Assembly: GCA_003241285.1 (NCBI GenBank)
Contig: QFOT01000152.1
Coordinates: 1-6,268, forward strand
Source: Micavibrio aeruginosavorus
GTDB lineage: Bacteria > Pseudomonadota > Alphaproteobacteria > Micavibrionales > Micavibrionaceae
DNA length: 6,268 bases
Direction: 5' to 3'
Shown: one piece after another, positions 1 to 5,931 of the stretch
Layout of the letters: every line of letters begins with the position of its first letter
Numbering within the stretch: position 1 is the stretch's first letter
Program-made: the position numbers and the translations under genes
The notes under the pieces: model-generated
What the model saw: only the letters and a program-made list of their open reading frames with translations
Databases searched by the model: none
Told to the model about the DNA's origin: nothing

Positions 1-1161
1 CGGAACAAGCCGCATTGTAACATTGGAACTATTGGTCACGTTGACCATGGTAAAACGACGTTGACGGCTGCGATTGCGACGGTACTTGCGAAAAAAGGTC
101 TGGCCAAGGCGATGGCGTACGACATGATCGACAAGGCGCCTGAAGAAAAAGCGCGTGGTATTACTATTTCCACAGCTCACGTCGAATACGAAACAGCGAA
201 CCGCCACTACGCGCACGTCGACTGCCCGGGCCACGCCGACTATGTTAAGAACATGATCACTGGTGCTGCGCAGATGGATGGCGCTATTTTGGTTGTTAAC
301 GCTGCTGACGGCCCGATGCCGCAAACGCGCGAGCACATTCTTCTGGCTCGCCAGGTTGGCGTTCCGGCCCTGGTTGTGTTCCTGAACAAGGTCGACATGG
401 TTGACGATGCGGAGCTTCTGGACCTCGTCGAGATGGAAATCCGCGAGCTTCTTTCCAAGTACGATTTCCCTGGCGACGATATTCCGGTTATCAAAGGTTC
501 GGCTCTGGCCGCTTTGGAAGGCCGCGACGCTGCGATCGGCGAAGACGCGATCATGGCATTGATGGACGCAGTCGACAGCTACATCCCGCAGCCGGCGCGT
601 GCTTTGGACCGTCCGTTCCTGATGCCGGTTGAAGACGTATTCTCTATCTCGGGCCGTGGTACGGTTGTTACAGGCCGCGTTGAGCAGGGCGTTGTTAAAG
701 TTGGTGAAGAGATCGAAATCGTCGGTATCCGCCCAACTGTTAAGACGACTGTTACAGGCGTCGAGATGTTCCGCAAGCTTCTGGATTCAGGACAAGCGGG
801 TGATAACATCGGAGCTCTGCTTCGCGGTACGAAGCGTGAAGACGTCGAGCGCGGTCAGGTTCTTTGCGCGCCGGGCTCTATCAAGCCGCACACGAAGTTC
901 ACAGCCGGTACATACATTCTGTCCAAGGAAGAGGGTGGCCGTCATACGCCGTTCTTTGCGAACTACCGTCCGCAGTTCTACTTCCGTACGACAGACGTTA
1001 CAGGCGAAGTTGAGCTTCCTGCAGGAACCGAGATGGTTATGCCAGGCGATAACATCAACCTGACAGTGAAGCTGATCGCCCCGGTTGCGATGGCTCAGGG
1101 TCTGCGCTTTGCGATCCGCGAAGGCGGCCGCACCGTCGGCGCCGGCGTTGTCGATGAATAA
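1..1161 (+). CDS. tuf: Elongation factor Tu, 5'-truncated by window edge
   Basis: GTPase that carries aminoacyl-tRNA to the ribosomal A site in the cytoplasm. The reading frame is open from base 1 and the first residues (RNKPHCNIGTIG) match the normal EF-Tu N-terminus, so about seven codons including the start lie outside the window. The TTG at 61 is internal, after the P-loop, and is not the start. Counting from base 1, the P-loop GHVDHGKT is at residues 12-19, switch I (ARGIT) follows, DCPGH is at 74-78 with the catalytic-type His78, NKVD is at 129-132 and SAL at 167-169. Domain 2 starts near RPFLMPVEDVF, and domain 3 contains GTYILSKEEGGRHTPF and ends GRTVGAGVVDE. The 386 visible residues plus about 7 give the usual family length. 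The C-terminus stops two residues after GAGVV, a few residues shorter than E. coli EF-Tu. The stop codon is merged with the rpsJ Shine-Dalgarno. Alphaproteobacteria commonly have tuf here, at the end of the str block. Confidence 0.98.
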   Translation, partial: RNKPHCNIGTIGHVDHGKTTLTAAIATVLAKKGLAKAMAYDMIDKAPEEKARGITISTAHVEYETANRHYAHVDCPGHADYVKNMITGAAQMDGAILVVNAADGPMPQTREHILLARQVGVPALVVFLNKVDMVDDAELLDLVEMEIRELLSKYDFPGDDIPVIKGSALAALEGRDAAIGEDAIMALMDAVDSYIPQPARALDRPFLMPVEDVFSISGRGTVVTGRVEQGVVKVGEEIEIVGIRPTVKTTVTGVEMFRKLLDSGQAGDNIGALLRGTKREDVERGQVLCAPGSIKPHTKFTAGTYILSKEEGGRHTPFFANYRPQFYFRTTDVTGEVELPAGTEMVMPGDNINLTVKLIAPVAMAQGLRFAIREGGRTVGAGVVDE

Positions 1162-1164
1162 GGA
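1160..1164 (+). promoter_or_regulatory. Ribosome binding site of rpsJ, overlapping the tuf stop
   Basis: AAGGA at 1160-1164 lies 11 bases before the rpsJ ATG and shares bases with the TAA stop of tuf (1159-1161). The spacing is a little long, but this is the best Shine-Dalgarno match. The arrangement suggests that ribosomes ending tuf feed rpsJ. The 14-base gap leaves no room for a separate promoter or an S10-type leader. Confidence 0.65.
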
Positions 1165-1175
1165 AATTTGGAATT

Positions 1176-1496
1176 ATGGACACACAAACCATTCGCATCC
1201 GCCTTCGGGCATTTGACCACCGCGTTCTGGATATTTCTACATCCGAGATCGTAAATACAGCCAAGCGCACAGGTGCGCAGGTTCGTGGTCCTATTCCATT
1301 GCCAACACGCATTGAAAAGTTCACGGTTCTTCGTTCACCGCACATCGATAAAAAATCGATGGAAGCGTTTGAAATGAGAACACATAAACGTGTACTTGAT
1401 ATCGTCGACCCTACACCGCAAACCGTTGACGCGCTGATGAAGCTCGACCTCGCCGCCGGTGTAGATGTTGAAATTAAAATCGGCCAAGCGGCCTAA
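1176..1496 (+). CDS. rpsJ: 30S ribosomal protein S10 (NusE)
   Basis: S10 sits in the head of the 30S subunit. In bacteria generally it also pairs with NusB as NusE in transcription antitermination. The 106-residue product is close to the usual 103. The N-terminus (IRIRLRAFDHRVLD), the long loop with GAQVRGPIPLPTRIEKFTV at about 33-51, the SPHIDKK segment near 54-60 and the ending DLAAGVDVEIKIG are all family hallmarks. Residue 57 is Ile where E. coli has Val; position 57 of S10 is known for tetracycline-associated substitutions in other bacteria, but Ile is a conservative change and I read it as natural variation. The ATG at 1176 gives the canonical N-terminus. It is the first gene of the S10 block, 14 bases after tuf and 26 bases before rplC. 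Confidence 0.98.
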   Translation: MDTQTIRIRLRAFDHRVLDISTSEIVNTAKRTGAQVRGPIPLPTRIEKFTVLRSPHIDKKSMEAFEMRTHKRVLDIVDPTPQTVDALMKLDLAAGVDVEIKIGQAA

Positions 1497-1510
1497 GTAG
1501 AAAGTAATTT

Positions 1511-1517
1511 GGAGAAA
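1511..1517 (+). promoter_or_regulatory. Ribosome binding site of rplC
   Basis: GGAGAAA at 1511-1517 places the GGAG core 8 bases before the ATG at 1523, a strong and well-spaced Shine-Dalgarno. It supports that ATG as the start of L3. Confidence 0.75.
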
Positions 1518-1522
1518 CGACC

Positions 1523-2284
1523 ATGAGAACAGGTCTGATAGCACGTAAGGAAGGGATGACCCGCATTTTTGATGCAAACGGTTCCCACGTTCCTGTGACG
1601 ATCCTAAAAGTTGAGAATTGCCAGGTTACTGCAGTTCGCACGCAAGCGAAAGAAGGCTATACAGCCGTTCAGCTGGGCGTCGGCAAAGCTAAAGTAAATC
1701 GTACATCGAAGCCGATGCGCGGCGTATTTGCAAAAGCCAAGGTTGAGCCGAAAATCAAGGTTTGCGAATTCCGCGTTTCTCCTGAGAATGTTCTGGAGAT
1801 CGGCGCAGAATTATCTGTCGAGCATTTTGTTGCCGGCCAGTTCGTCGATATTCAGGGCACGACCAAAGGTAAGGGTTTTGCCGGTGCGATGAAACGCTGG
1901 AACTTTGGCGGTATGCGCGCTTCTCACGGTGTGTCTGTAACGCACAGAGCGCACGGTTCTACCGGTCAGCGTCAGGATCCGGGTAAAGTTTTCAAGAATA
2001 AAAAAATGGCCGGTCACCTAGGTGACGAAACTGTAACGACGCAAAACCTTAAAGTGGTTGCGGTCGATGCGGCGCAGGGCCTAATCCTGATTGAAGGTGC
2101 CGTTCCAGGTAACGCGACATCTTACGTGAAAATCACGGATGCAATCAAAAAAGCATTGCCAGCCGAGGCTCCGATGCCAGCTGGTCTGAAACAGTCAAAT
2201 GCTCCTAAAGCTGAAGCTTCTCCTGCACCTGCAGAAGATGCAGCTCCGGCGGCGGAAGCGACACAAGAGCAAGGTGAAGCATAA
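1523..2284 (+). CDS. rplC: 50S ribosomal protein L3 with Ala/Pro/Glu-rich C-terminal tail
   Basis: L3 is an early assembly protein of the 50S subunit whose extended loop reaches toward the peptidyl transferase centre. The protein starts MRTGLIARKEGMTRIF, typical for the family. The central signature GTTKGKGFAGAMKRWNFGG is at about 112-130. The loop HRAHGSTGQRQDPGKVF is at about 141-157 and is followed by KNKKMAGHLG. Gln151 aligns with E. coli Gln150, the residue methylated by PrmB; whether this host methylates it cannot be seen here. At 253 residues it is about 44 longer than E. coli L3 (209). The excess is a C-terminal tail from about residue 213, low-complexity and rich in Ala, Pro, Glu and Gln. 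Alphaproteobacterial L3 proteins often have such tails with the ALP-x-x-APMPA start seen here. The stop overlaps the rplD start by one base. Confidence 0.98.
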   Translation: MRTGLIARKEGMTRIFDANGSHVPVTILKVENCQVTAVRTQAKEGYTAVQLGVGKAKVNRTSKPMRGVFAKAKVEPKIKVCEFRVSPENVLEIGAELSVEHFVAGQFVDIQGTTKGKGFAGAMKRWNFGGMRASHGVSVTHRAHGSTGQRQDPGKVFKNKKMAGHLGDETVTTQNLKVVAVDAAQGLILIEGAVPGNATSYVKITDAIKKALPAEAPMPAGLKQSNAPKAEASPAPAEDAAPAAEATQEQGEA

Positions 2285-2286
2285 TG
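2271..2286 (+). promoter_or_regulatory. rplD Shine-Dalgarno and TAATG stop/start overlap
   Basis: AAGGTG at 2271-2276 lies inside the last codons of rplC, 7 bases before the rplD ATG at 2284. The rplC stop TAA (2282-2284) shares its last A with that ATG. This layout is typical of translational coupling, which would keep L3 and L4 synthesis in step; the coupling itself is inferred. Confidence 0.65.
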
Positions 2287-2934
2287 AAAATTGCTGTCAA
2301 AAATCTCCAGAACAAAGACGCCGGTTCTATTGAACTGAACGACGAAGTGTTCGCTGTGGAAATCCGTCAGGATATTCTGCACCGCATGGTTCGTTACCAG
2401 TTGAATAAGCGCCAGGCCGGTACTCATAAAACGAAGGATATTTCCGAGGTTTCAGGTACGGGTAAAAAGCCGTTCAAGCAAAAAGGTACCGGTTCTGCTC
2501 GTCGCGGTACAAACCGTGCGCCTCATCACCGTGGTGGGGCCCGCATGTTTGGTCCGGTCGTTCGTTCCCACGCAACAGAAATGCCAAAACGCGAACGCGC
2601 CCTGGCTTTGAAAATTGCGTTGTCTTCAAAAGTGGCCAGCGGCAAGCTGATCATTCTTGACTCTGTAACGACAGCAAAGCCAAACACAAAAGAAATGGTC
2701 GGCGCATTGAAGACAATGGGCGTAACATCAGCCGTGTTCGTAACCGGACCTGAGCTTGATGTTAACTTCGCTCTTTCAGCGCGCAACATTCCTTTGATCG
2801 ATGTTTTGTCGTCTGACGGTGCAAATGTTTACGATATCCTGCGTCGTGACACGCTTGTCCTGACAAAAGATGCCGTTGATGCCCTGACAACACGCCTGAC
2901 TGCAGACAAAGCAGCAGCTAAAGCAGCGGCATAA
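2284..2934 (+). CDS. rplD: 50S ribosomal protein L4
   Basis: L4 binds 23S rRNA and sends a long basic loop into the wall of the peptide exit tunnel, next to L22. The 216-residue product is slightly longer than E. coli L4 (201). The tunnel loop is evident at about 45-92: GTGKKPFKQKGTGSARRG followed by a His/Arg/Gly-rich part (HHRGGARMFGP). The globular C-terminal part carries the family segment SARNIPLIDVLSSDGANVYDIL. It ends in a short Ala/Lys-rich tail. In E. coli L4 also represses its own operon through a leader upstream of rpsJ. No room for such a leader exists between tuf and rpsJ here, so that control either acts farther upstream or is absent. The start is fixed by the one-base overlap with rplC and the preceding AAGGTG. 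Confidence 0.98.
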   Translation: MKIAVKNLQNKDAGSIELNDEVFAVEIRQDILHRMVRYQLNKRQAGTHKTKDISEVSGTGKKPFKQKGTGSARRGTNRAPHHRGGARMFGPVVRSHATEMPKRERALALKIALSSKVASGKLIILDSVTTAKPNTKEMVGALKTMGVTSAVFVTGPELDVNFALSARNIPLIDVLSSDGANVYDILRRDTLVLTKDAVDALTTRLTADKAAAKAAA

Positions 2935-2938
2935 GGAG
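2933..2938 (+). promoter_or_regulatory. Ribosome binding site of rplW
   Basis: AAGGAG at 2933-2938 is a near-consensus Shine-Dalgarno 7 bases before the ATG at 2946, and it overlaps the rplD stop (2932-2934). It decides the rplW start. Confidence 0.75.
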
Positions 2939-2945
2939 AGAAATT

Positions 2946-3266
2946 ATGGCGAAAGCAAAAACTGAAACACAACAAATAAGCGAAAAAGCTTACACGATCC
3001 TGAAAAGCCCGGTTGTGACTGAAAAGTCCACCATGGGTTCACAGTATGGTCAGGTAACTTTCCGCGTTGAAAAATCCGCTTCCAAGCCTGAAATCAAGGC
3101 TGCTGTTGAAGCCCTTTTCAAAGTAAAAGTGACTGCAGTTAATACGCTGATCACTAAAGGCAAAACCAAACGCTTTAAAGGCGTCGCGGGCAAGCGCTCT
3201 GACGTTAAAAAAGCAATCGTGACTTTGGCTGAAGGCCAAACGATCGATATAGGCACCGGAGTATAA
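2946..3266 (+). CDS. rplW: 50S ribosomal protein L23
   Basis: L23 lies at the rim of the peptide exit tunnel and is the docking site for trigger factor and the signal recognition particle in bacteria. The 106-residue product is near the usual 95-100, with about 8 extra N-terminal residues (MAKAKTETQQ region). The family core begins at about residue 15 (AYTILKSPVVTEKST). Glu26 in the TEKST segment aligns with E. coli Glu18, the trigger factor contact. The segment KPEIKAAVEALFKVKV and the following VNTLITKGKTKRFKG, with RSDVKKAIVTL, are standard. The ATG at 2946 is supported by the strong AAGGAG upstream. The gene lies 11 bases after rplD and 12 bases before rplB, the usual order. Confidence 0.98.
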   Translation: MAKAKTETQQISEKAYTILKSPVVTEKSTMGSQYGQVTFRVEKSASKPEIKAAVEALFKVKVTAVNTLITKGKTKRFKGVAGKRSDVKKAIVTLAEGQTIDIGTGV

Positions 3267-3269
3267 GGA
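3265..3269 (+). promoter_or_regulatory. Ribosome binding site of rplB
   Basis: AAGGA at 3265-3269 overlaps the rplW stop (3264-3266) and lies 9 bases before the rplB ATG at 3279. Confidence 0.7.
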
Positions 3270-3278
3270 CTTAAAACA

Positions 3279-4115
3279 ATGGCTTTAAGAAAATCAAATC
3301 CAGTTACCCCAGGTACCCGCCAGCTTATTCTGGTTGACCGCTCTAATCTTTGGAAAGGCTCCCCTGAAAAAAGCCTGACAGAAGGTAAGAAGAAAACCGG
3401 TGGCCGTAACAATCTCGGACGTATCACGTCCTTCACAAAAAGCGGCGGCCATAAGCAGCGCTACCGTATCATCGACTTCAAGCGTAAGAAGTTTGATGCC
3501 GAAGGAACTGTCGAGCGTTTGGAGTATGATCCAAACCGTACTGCTTATATCGCGCTTGTATCTTACGCCGACGGTGAAAAAGCATATGTGCTGGCACCGC
3601 AAAGATTGAAAGAAGGCGATAAAATCGTTTCCGGCGAAAAGGTCGATATCAAGGTCGGTAATGCGATGCCACTTCGCTCCATGCCGGTCGGTACGATCAT
3701 TCACAATGTTGAGATGAAACCAGGTAAAGGCGGCCAGATGGCTCGTTCAGCCGGTACATACGCTCAGCTCGTTGGCCGTGACGCAGGTTACGCCCAGATC
3801 AAATTATCTTCCGGCGAACTTCGCCTCGTGCACGGTGAGTGCATGGCGACTGTCGGTGCGGTATCCAACCCTGACCATATGAACGAATCATTGGGTAAGG
3901 CTGGCCGTAACCGTTGGAAAGGCGTTAAGCCGAATGTTCGCGGTGTTGCTATGAACCCGATCGATCACCCGCATGGTGGTGGTGAAGGCCGTACATCAGG
4001 TGGACGTCACCCAGTTTCCCCATGGGGTAAAACAGCCAAGGGTGGCAAAACTCGTAAGAATAAATCGACGGATAGACTGATTATCCGCCGCCGTAAAAAC
4101 AAGAACCAGAAATAA
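3279..4115 (+). CDS. rplB: 50S ribosomal protein L2
   Basis: L2 is a large primary 23S rRNA-binding protein needed for subunit association and for shaping the peptidyl transferase region. The product has 278 residues, against 273 in E. coli. An N-terminal OB-like RNA-binding part contains GGRNNLGRITSFTKSGGHKQ at about 41-60 followed by YRIIDFKR. An SH3-like part contains GTIIHNVEMKPGKGGQMARS at about 138-157. The C-terminal signature NPIDHPHGGGEGRTSGG spans about 226-242; His230 aligns with the conserved E. coli His229 implicated in ribosome activity. The end is strongly basic (RLIIRRRKNKNQK), as expected for a tail threading rRNA. All key motifs are intact, with no frameshift. rpsS follows after 19 bases. 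Confidence 0.99.
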   Translation: MALRKSNPVTPGTRQLILVDRSNLWKGSPEKSLTEGKKKTGGRNNLGRITSFTKSGGHKQRYRIIDFKRKKFDAEGTVERLEYDPNRTAYIALVSYADGEKAYVLAPQRLKEGDKIVSGEKVDIKVGNAMPLRSMPVGTIIHNVEMKPGKGGQMARSAGTYAQLVGRDAGYAQIKLSSGELRLVHGECMATVGAVSNPDHMNESLGKAGRNRWKGVKPNVRGVAMNPIDHPHGGGEGRTSGGRHPVSPWGKTAKGGKTRKNKSTDRLIIRRRKNKNQK

Positions 4116-4116
4116 G

Positions 4117-4121
4117 AAGGA
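4117..4121 (+). promoter_or_regulatory. Possible ribosome binding site of rpsS, long spacing
   Basis: AAGGA at 4117-4121 is the best Shine-Dalgarno match but is 13 bases from the ATG at 4135, longer than optimal. A weaker GAAG at 4125-4128 sits 6 bases from the start. Which one is used cannot be decided from sequence; the start itself is fixed by the conserved protein N-terminus. Confidence 0.45.
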
Positions 4122-4134
4122 CGCGAAGTAAACT

Positions 4135-4410
4135 ATGGCTCGTTCAGTATGGAAAGGTCCGTTTGTTGATGGCTATCTACTTAAGAAAGTAGAAGGCTCT
4201 CGCTCATCCGGAAAAAATTCGCCGATCAAAACTTGGTCGCGTCGTTCAACAATTTTACCGCAATTTGTCGGTCTGACATTTGCTGTCCATAACGGGAAGA
4301 ATTTCATTCCTGTTCTGGTTACAGACAATATGATCGGCCACAAGCTTGGTGAATTCGCGCCAACGCGTACCTACAAAGGTCACGCTGGCGATAAGTCATC
4401 CAAGAAATAA
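4135..4410 (+). CDS. rpsS: 30S ribosomal protein S19
   Basis: S19 is in the head of the 30S subunit, forms a complex with S13 and contacts the A-site tRNA region and intersubunit bridges. The 91-residue product has the usual length. It begins MARSVWKGPFVDGYLL, the form common in alphaproteobacteria, and contains IKTWSRRSTILPQFVGLTFAV across the middle, then HNGKNFIPVLVTDNMIGHKLGEFAPTR split across about 52-78, with the conserved GHKLGEF box. It ends with a basic KGHAGDKSSKK tail. All family motifs are present and the frame is intact. It lies between rplB and rplV in the standard order, 15 bases before rplV. Confidence 0.98.
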   Translation: MARSVWKGPFVDGYLLKKVEGSRSSGKNSPIKTWSRRSTILPQFVGLTFAVHNGKNFIPVLVTDNMIGHKLGEFAPTRTYKGHAGDKSSKK

Positions 4411-4411
4411 T

Positions 4412-4418
4412 AAGGAAG
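4412..4418 (+). promoter_or_regulatory. Ribosome binding site of rplV
   Basis: AAGGAAG at 4412-4418, 7 bases before the ATG at 4426, is a clear Shine-Dalgarno directly after the rpsS stop. Confidence 0.7.
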
Positions 4419-4425
4419 CGCCATT

Positions 4426-4800
4426 ATGAGCCAGAAAAAGAATGAAAGACGGGTCGCGGAGTCGGAAGCAAGAGCTTTCAACAAGTTCGTTGATTCTTCT
4501 CCTTACAAGTTAAATCTCGTCGCGGAAATGATCCGTGGCAAGAAAGCGGAAAAAGCGCTGATCGATCTTCAGTTCAGCCGCAAGCGCGTTGCTCTTGATG
4601 TTCAAAAGACATTGCAATCTGCTGTTTCCAATGCCGAGAACAACCACAATCTTGATGTTGACCGCCTGTATGTTGCAGAAGCTACTGTCGGGAAATCCAT
4701 GGTTATGAAACGCTTTCATGCACGTGGCCGTGGCCGCAGCGCGGGCGTCAAGAAATTTTTCAGCAACATAACAATCGTTGTTAAAGAGAGAGCAGAATAA
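4426..4800 (+). CDS. rplV: 50S ribosomal protein L22
   Basis: L22 helps fold 23S rRNA, and its long beta-hairpin lines the exit tunnel opposite L4. The 124-residue product is longer than the E. coli protein (110) because of an N-terminal charged stretch of about 12 residues before the core; many alphaproteobacteria show the same. The core begins near SSPYKLNLVAEMIRGKKAEK (24-43). It continues with a helix ending in AVSNAENNHNLDVD (67-79), the classic L22 segment. The tunnel hairpin is at about 82-112 with MKRFHARGRGRSAG at its basic tip, and the chain ends SNITIVVKER. No hairpin insertion or deletion of the type linked to macrolide resistance is evident, though I compared only by memory of the family. 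The stop overlaps the rpsC start by one base. Confidence 0.98.
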   Translation: MSQKKNERRVAESEARAFNKFVDSSPYKLNLVAEMIRGKKAEKALIDLQFSRKRVALDVQKTLQSAVSNAENNHNLDVDRLYVAEATVGKSMVMKRFHARGRGRSAGVKKFFSNITIVVKERAE

Positions 4801-4802
4801 TG
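4786..4802 (+). promoter_or_regulatory. rpsC weak Shine-Dalgarno and TAATG overlap
   Basis: The purine run GAGAGAG at 4786-4792, within the end of rplV, is the only Shine-Dalgarno-like element before the rpsC ATG at 4800. The rplV stop (4798-4800) shares one base with that ATG. The weak site plus the overlap suggests rpsC depends on coupling to rplV translation; this is inference. Confidence 0.5.
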
Positions 4803-5486
4803 GGCCAAAAAGTAAATCCTATCGGTATTCGCGTTGGCATCAACCGCACTTGGGACTCCCGCTGGTTCTCCGCAAAGAACTATGCAGAGAAACTGGTTGA
4901 AGATCTGAAGCTCCGCGCTTTCGTCTTTGAGAAACTGAAAACGGCTGGCGTTTCCAAAGTTATCATCGAGCGCGCTGCTAAGAATACAAAAGTAACTGTT
5001 CATACAGCTCGTCCAGGCGTTATCATTGGTAAAAAGGGCGCTGATATCGAAAAACTTCGCAAAGATCTGTCTTCCAGGGCTGGCGGTGAAGTGTCCTTGA
5101 ACATCGTTGAAATCCGCAAGCCGGAAATTGACGCTCAACTTGTTGCCGAGGGCGTTGCCCAGCAGCTCGAGCGCCGCGTTTCTTTTCGTCGTGCTATGAA
5201 GCGCGCAACTCAATCTGCGATGCGTCTGGGCGGAAAAGGTATCCGTATCAACGTATCAGGCCGTCTGGCCGGCGCAGATATCGCGCGTATGGAATGGTAC
5301 CGTGAAGGCCGCGTGCCGTTGCACACACTTCGCGCCGATCTGGACTACGGTACAGCCGAAGCCCTGACGACATACGGTATTATCGGTATCAAAGTCTGGA
5401 TCTACAAAGGCGATGTACTTGAGCATGATCCGCAAGCGCGCGATAAGCGCAATGCGGAAAATATCGGTCCATCTAAGAGAGACTAA
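4800..5486 (+). CDS. rpsC: 30S ribosomal protein S3
   Basis: S3 sits at the mRNA entry channel of the 30S subunit and contributes to mRNA unwinding with S4 and S5. The 228-residue product matches the usual size (233 in E. coli). It begins MGQKVNPIGIRVGINRTWDS, the standard N-terminus. A type II KH RNA-binding domain carries the loop GVIIGKKG at residues 73-80. The basic helix FRRAMKRA at about 129-136 corresponds to the residues implicated in helicase activity in E. coli. The C-terminal domain has the conserved RLAGADIARMEWYREGRVPL and HTLRADLDYGTAEALTTYG in succession, then GIKVWIYKGDVL. The C-terminal tail is short and charged. The gene is intact, with rplP following after 29 bases, the largest intergenic gap in the block. 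Confidence 0.99.
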   Translation: MGQKVNPIGIRVGINRTWDSRWFSAKNYAEKLVEDLKLRAFVFEKLKTAGVSKVIIERAAKNTKVTVHTARPGVIIGKKGADIEKLRKDLSSRAGGEVSLNIVEIRKPEIDAQLVAEGVAQQLERRVSFRRAMKRATQSAMRLGGKGIRINVSGRLAGADIARMEWYREGRVPLHTLRADLDYGTAEALTTYGIIGIKVWIYKGDVLEHDPQARDKRNAENIGPSKRD

Positions 5487-5500
5487 GAAGAATTTTTAAC

Positions 5501-5506
5501 TAGGAG
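5501..5506 (+). promoter_or_regulatory. Ribosome binding site of rplP
   Basis: TAGGAG at 5501-5506 is 9 bases before the ATG at 5516. A second AGGA (5510-5513) is only 2 bases from the start and too close to serve. The good site supports the conserved MLVPKKTKYRKMHKGR start. Confidence 0.7.
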
Positions 5507-5515
5507 TTTAGGACC

Positions 5516-5929
5516 ATGCTGGTTCCAAAGAAGACCAAATACAGAAAAATGCACAAAGGCCGCATCAAGGGTGTTGCCAAGGGTGGCGCAACTCTGGCGT
5601 TCGGCGCATTCGGTATGAAAGCGCTTGAACCGGATCGTCTGACAGCGCGTCAGATCGAAGCGGCCCGTCGTGCGATTTCGCGTCACATGAAACGTCAAGG
5701 TAAAGTCTGGATCCGCATTTTCCCTGATGTGCCGGTTTCTAAAAAGCCTCTCGAAGTTCGTATGGGTTCCGGTAAAGGTTCTCCTGAATTCTGGGCAGCA
5801 CGTATTAAGCCAGGCCGTATCATGTTCGAACTGGATGGCGTATCTGAGCAGATCGCCCGTGAAGCCCTTGAACTGGCAGCTGCGAAGCTTCCAATCAAAA
5901 CAAAATTTATCAAACGAGTCGGTGAATAA
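5516..5929 (+). CDS. rplP: 50S ribosomal protein L16
   Basis: L16 binds near the A-site tRNA elbow and the 5S/23S rRNA region and is needed for late 50S assembly. The 137-residue product has the normal length (136 in E. coli). It begins MLVPKKTKYRKMHKGR and has LTARQIEAARRAISRHMKRQ at about 42-61, WIRIFPDVPVSKKPLEVRMG at about 65-84, then GKGSPEFWAA and the end REALELAAAKLPIKTKF. Arg82 aligns with E. coli Arg81, which is hydroxylated there by YcfD/RoxA; modification in this host is unknown. The gene is complete to its stop. In the normal order rpmC (L29) then rpsQ (S17) should follow, but the sequence changes character within a few codons of the next ATG. Confidence 0.99.
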   Translation: MLVPKKTKYRKMHKGRIKGVAKGGATLAFGAFGMKALEPDRLTARQIEAARRAISRHMKRQGKVWIRIFPDVPVSKKPLEVRMGSGKGSPEFWAARIKPGRIMFELDGVSEQIAREALELAAAKLPIKTKFIKRVGE

Positions 5930-5931
5930 TC

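Noticed and set aside
61..63. TTG at 61 as the start of the EF-Tu gene
   Set aside because: The same frame is open back to base 1 and encodes the conserved EF-Tu N-terminus and P-loop, so the TTG is an internal Leu codon and the gene is cut by the window edge.
4716..5213. 165-codon open frame on the minus strand
   Set aside because: It is antisense to rplV and rpsC, both certain genes with all family motifs, and its product has no recognisable pattern. Other antisense frames over the operon, such as 240-554 and 3294-3704, were rejected for the same reason.
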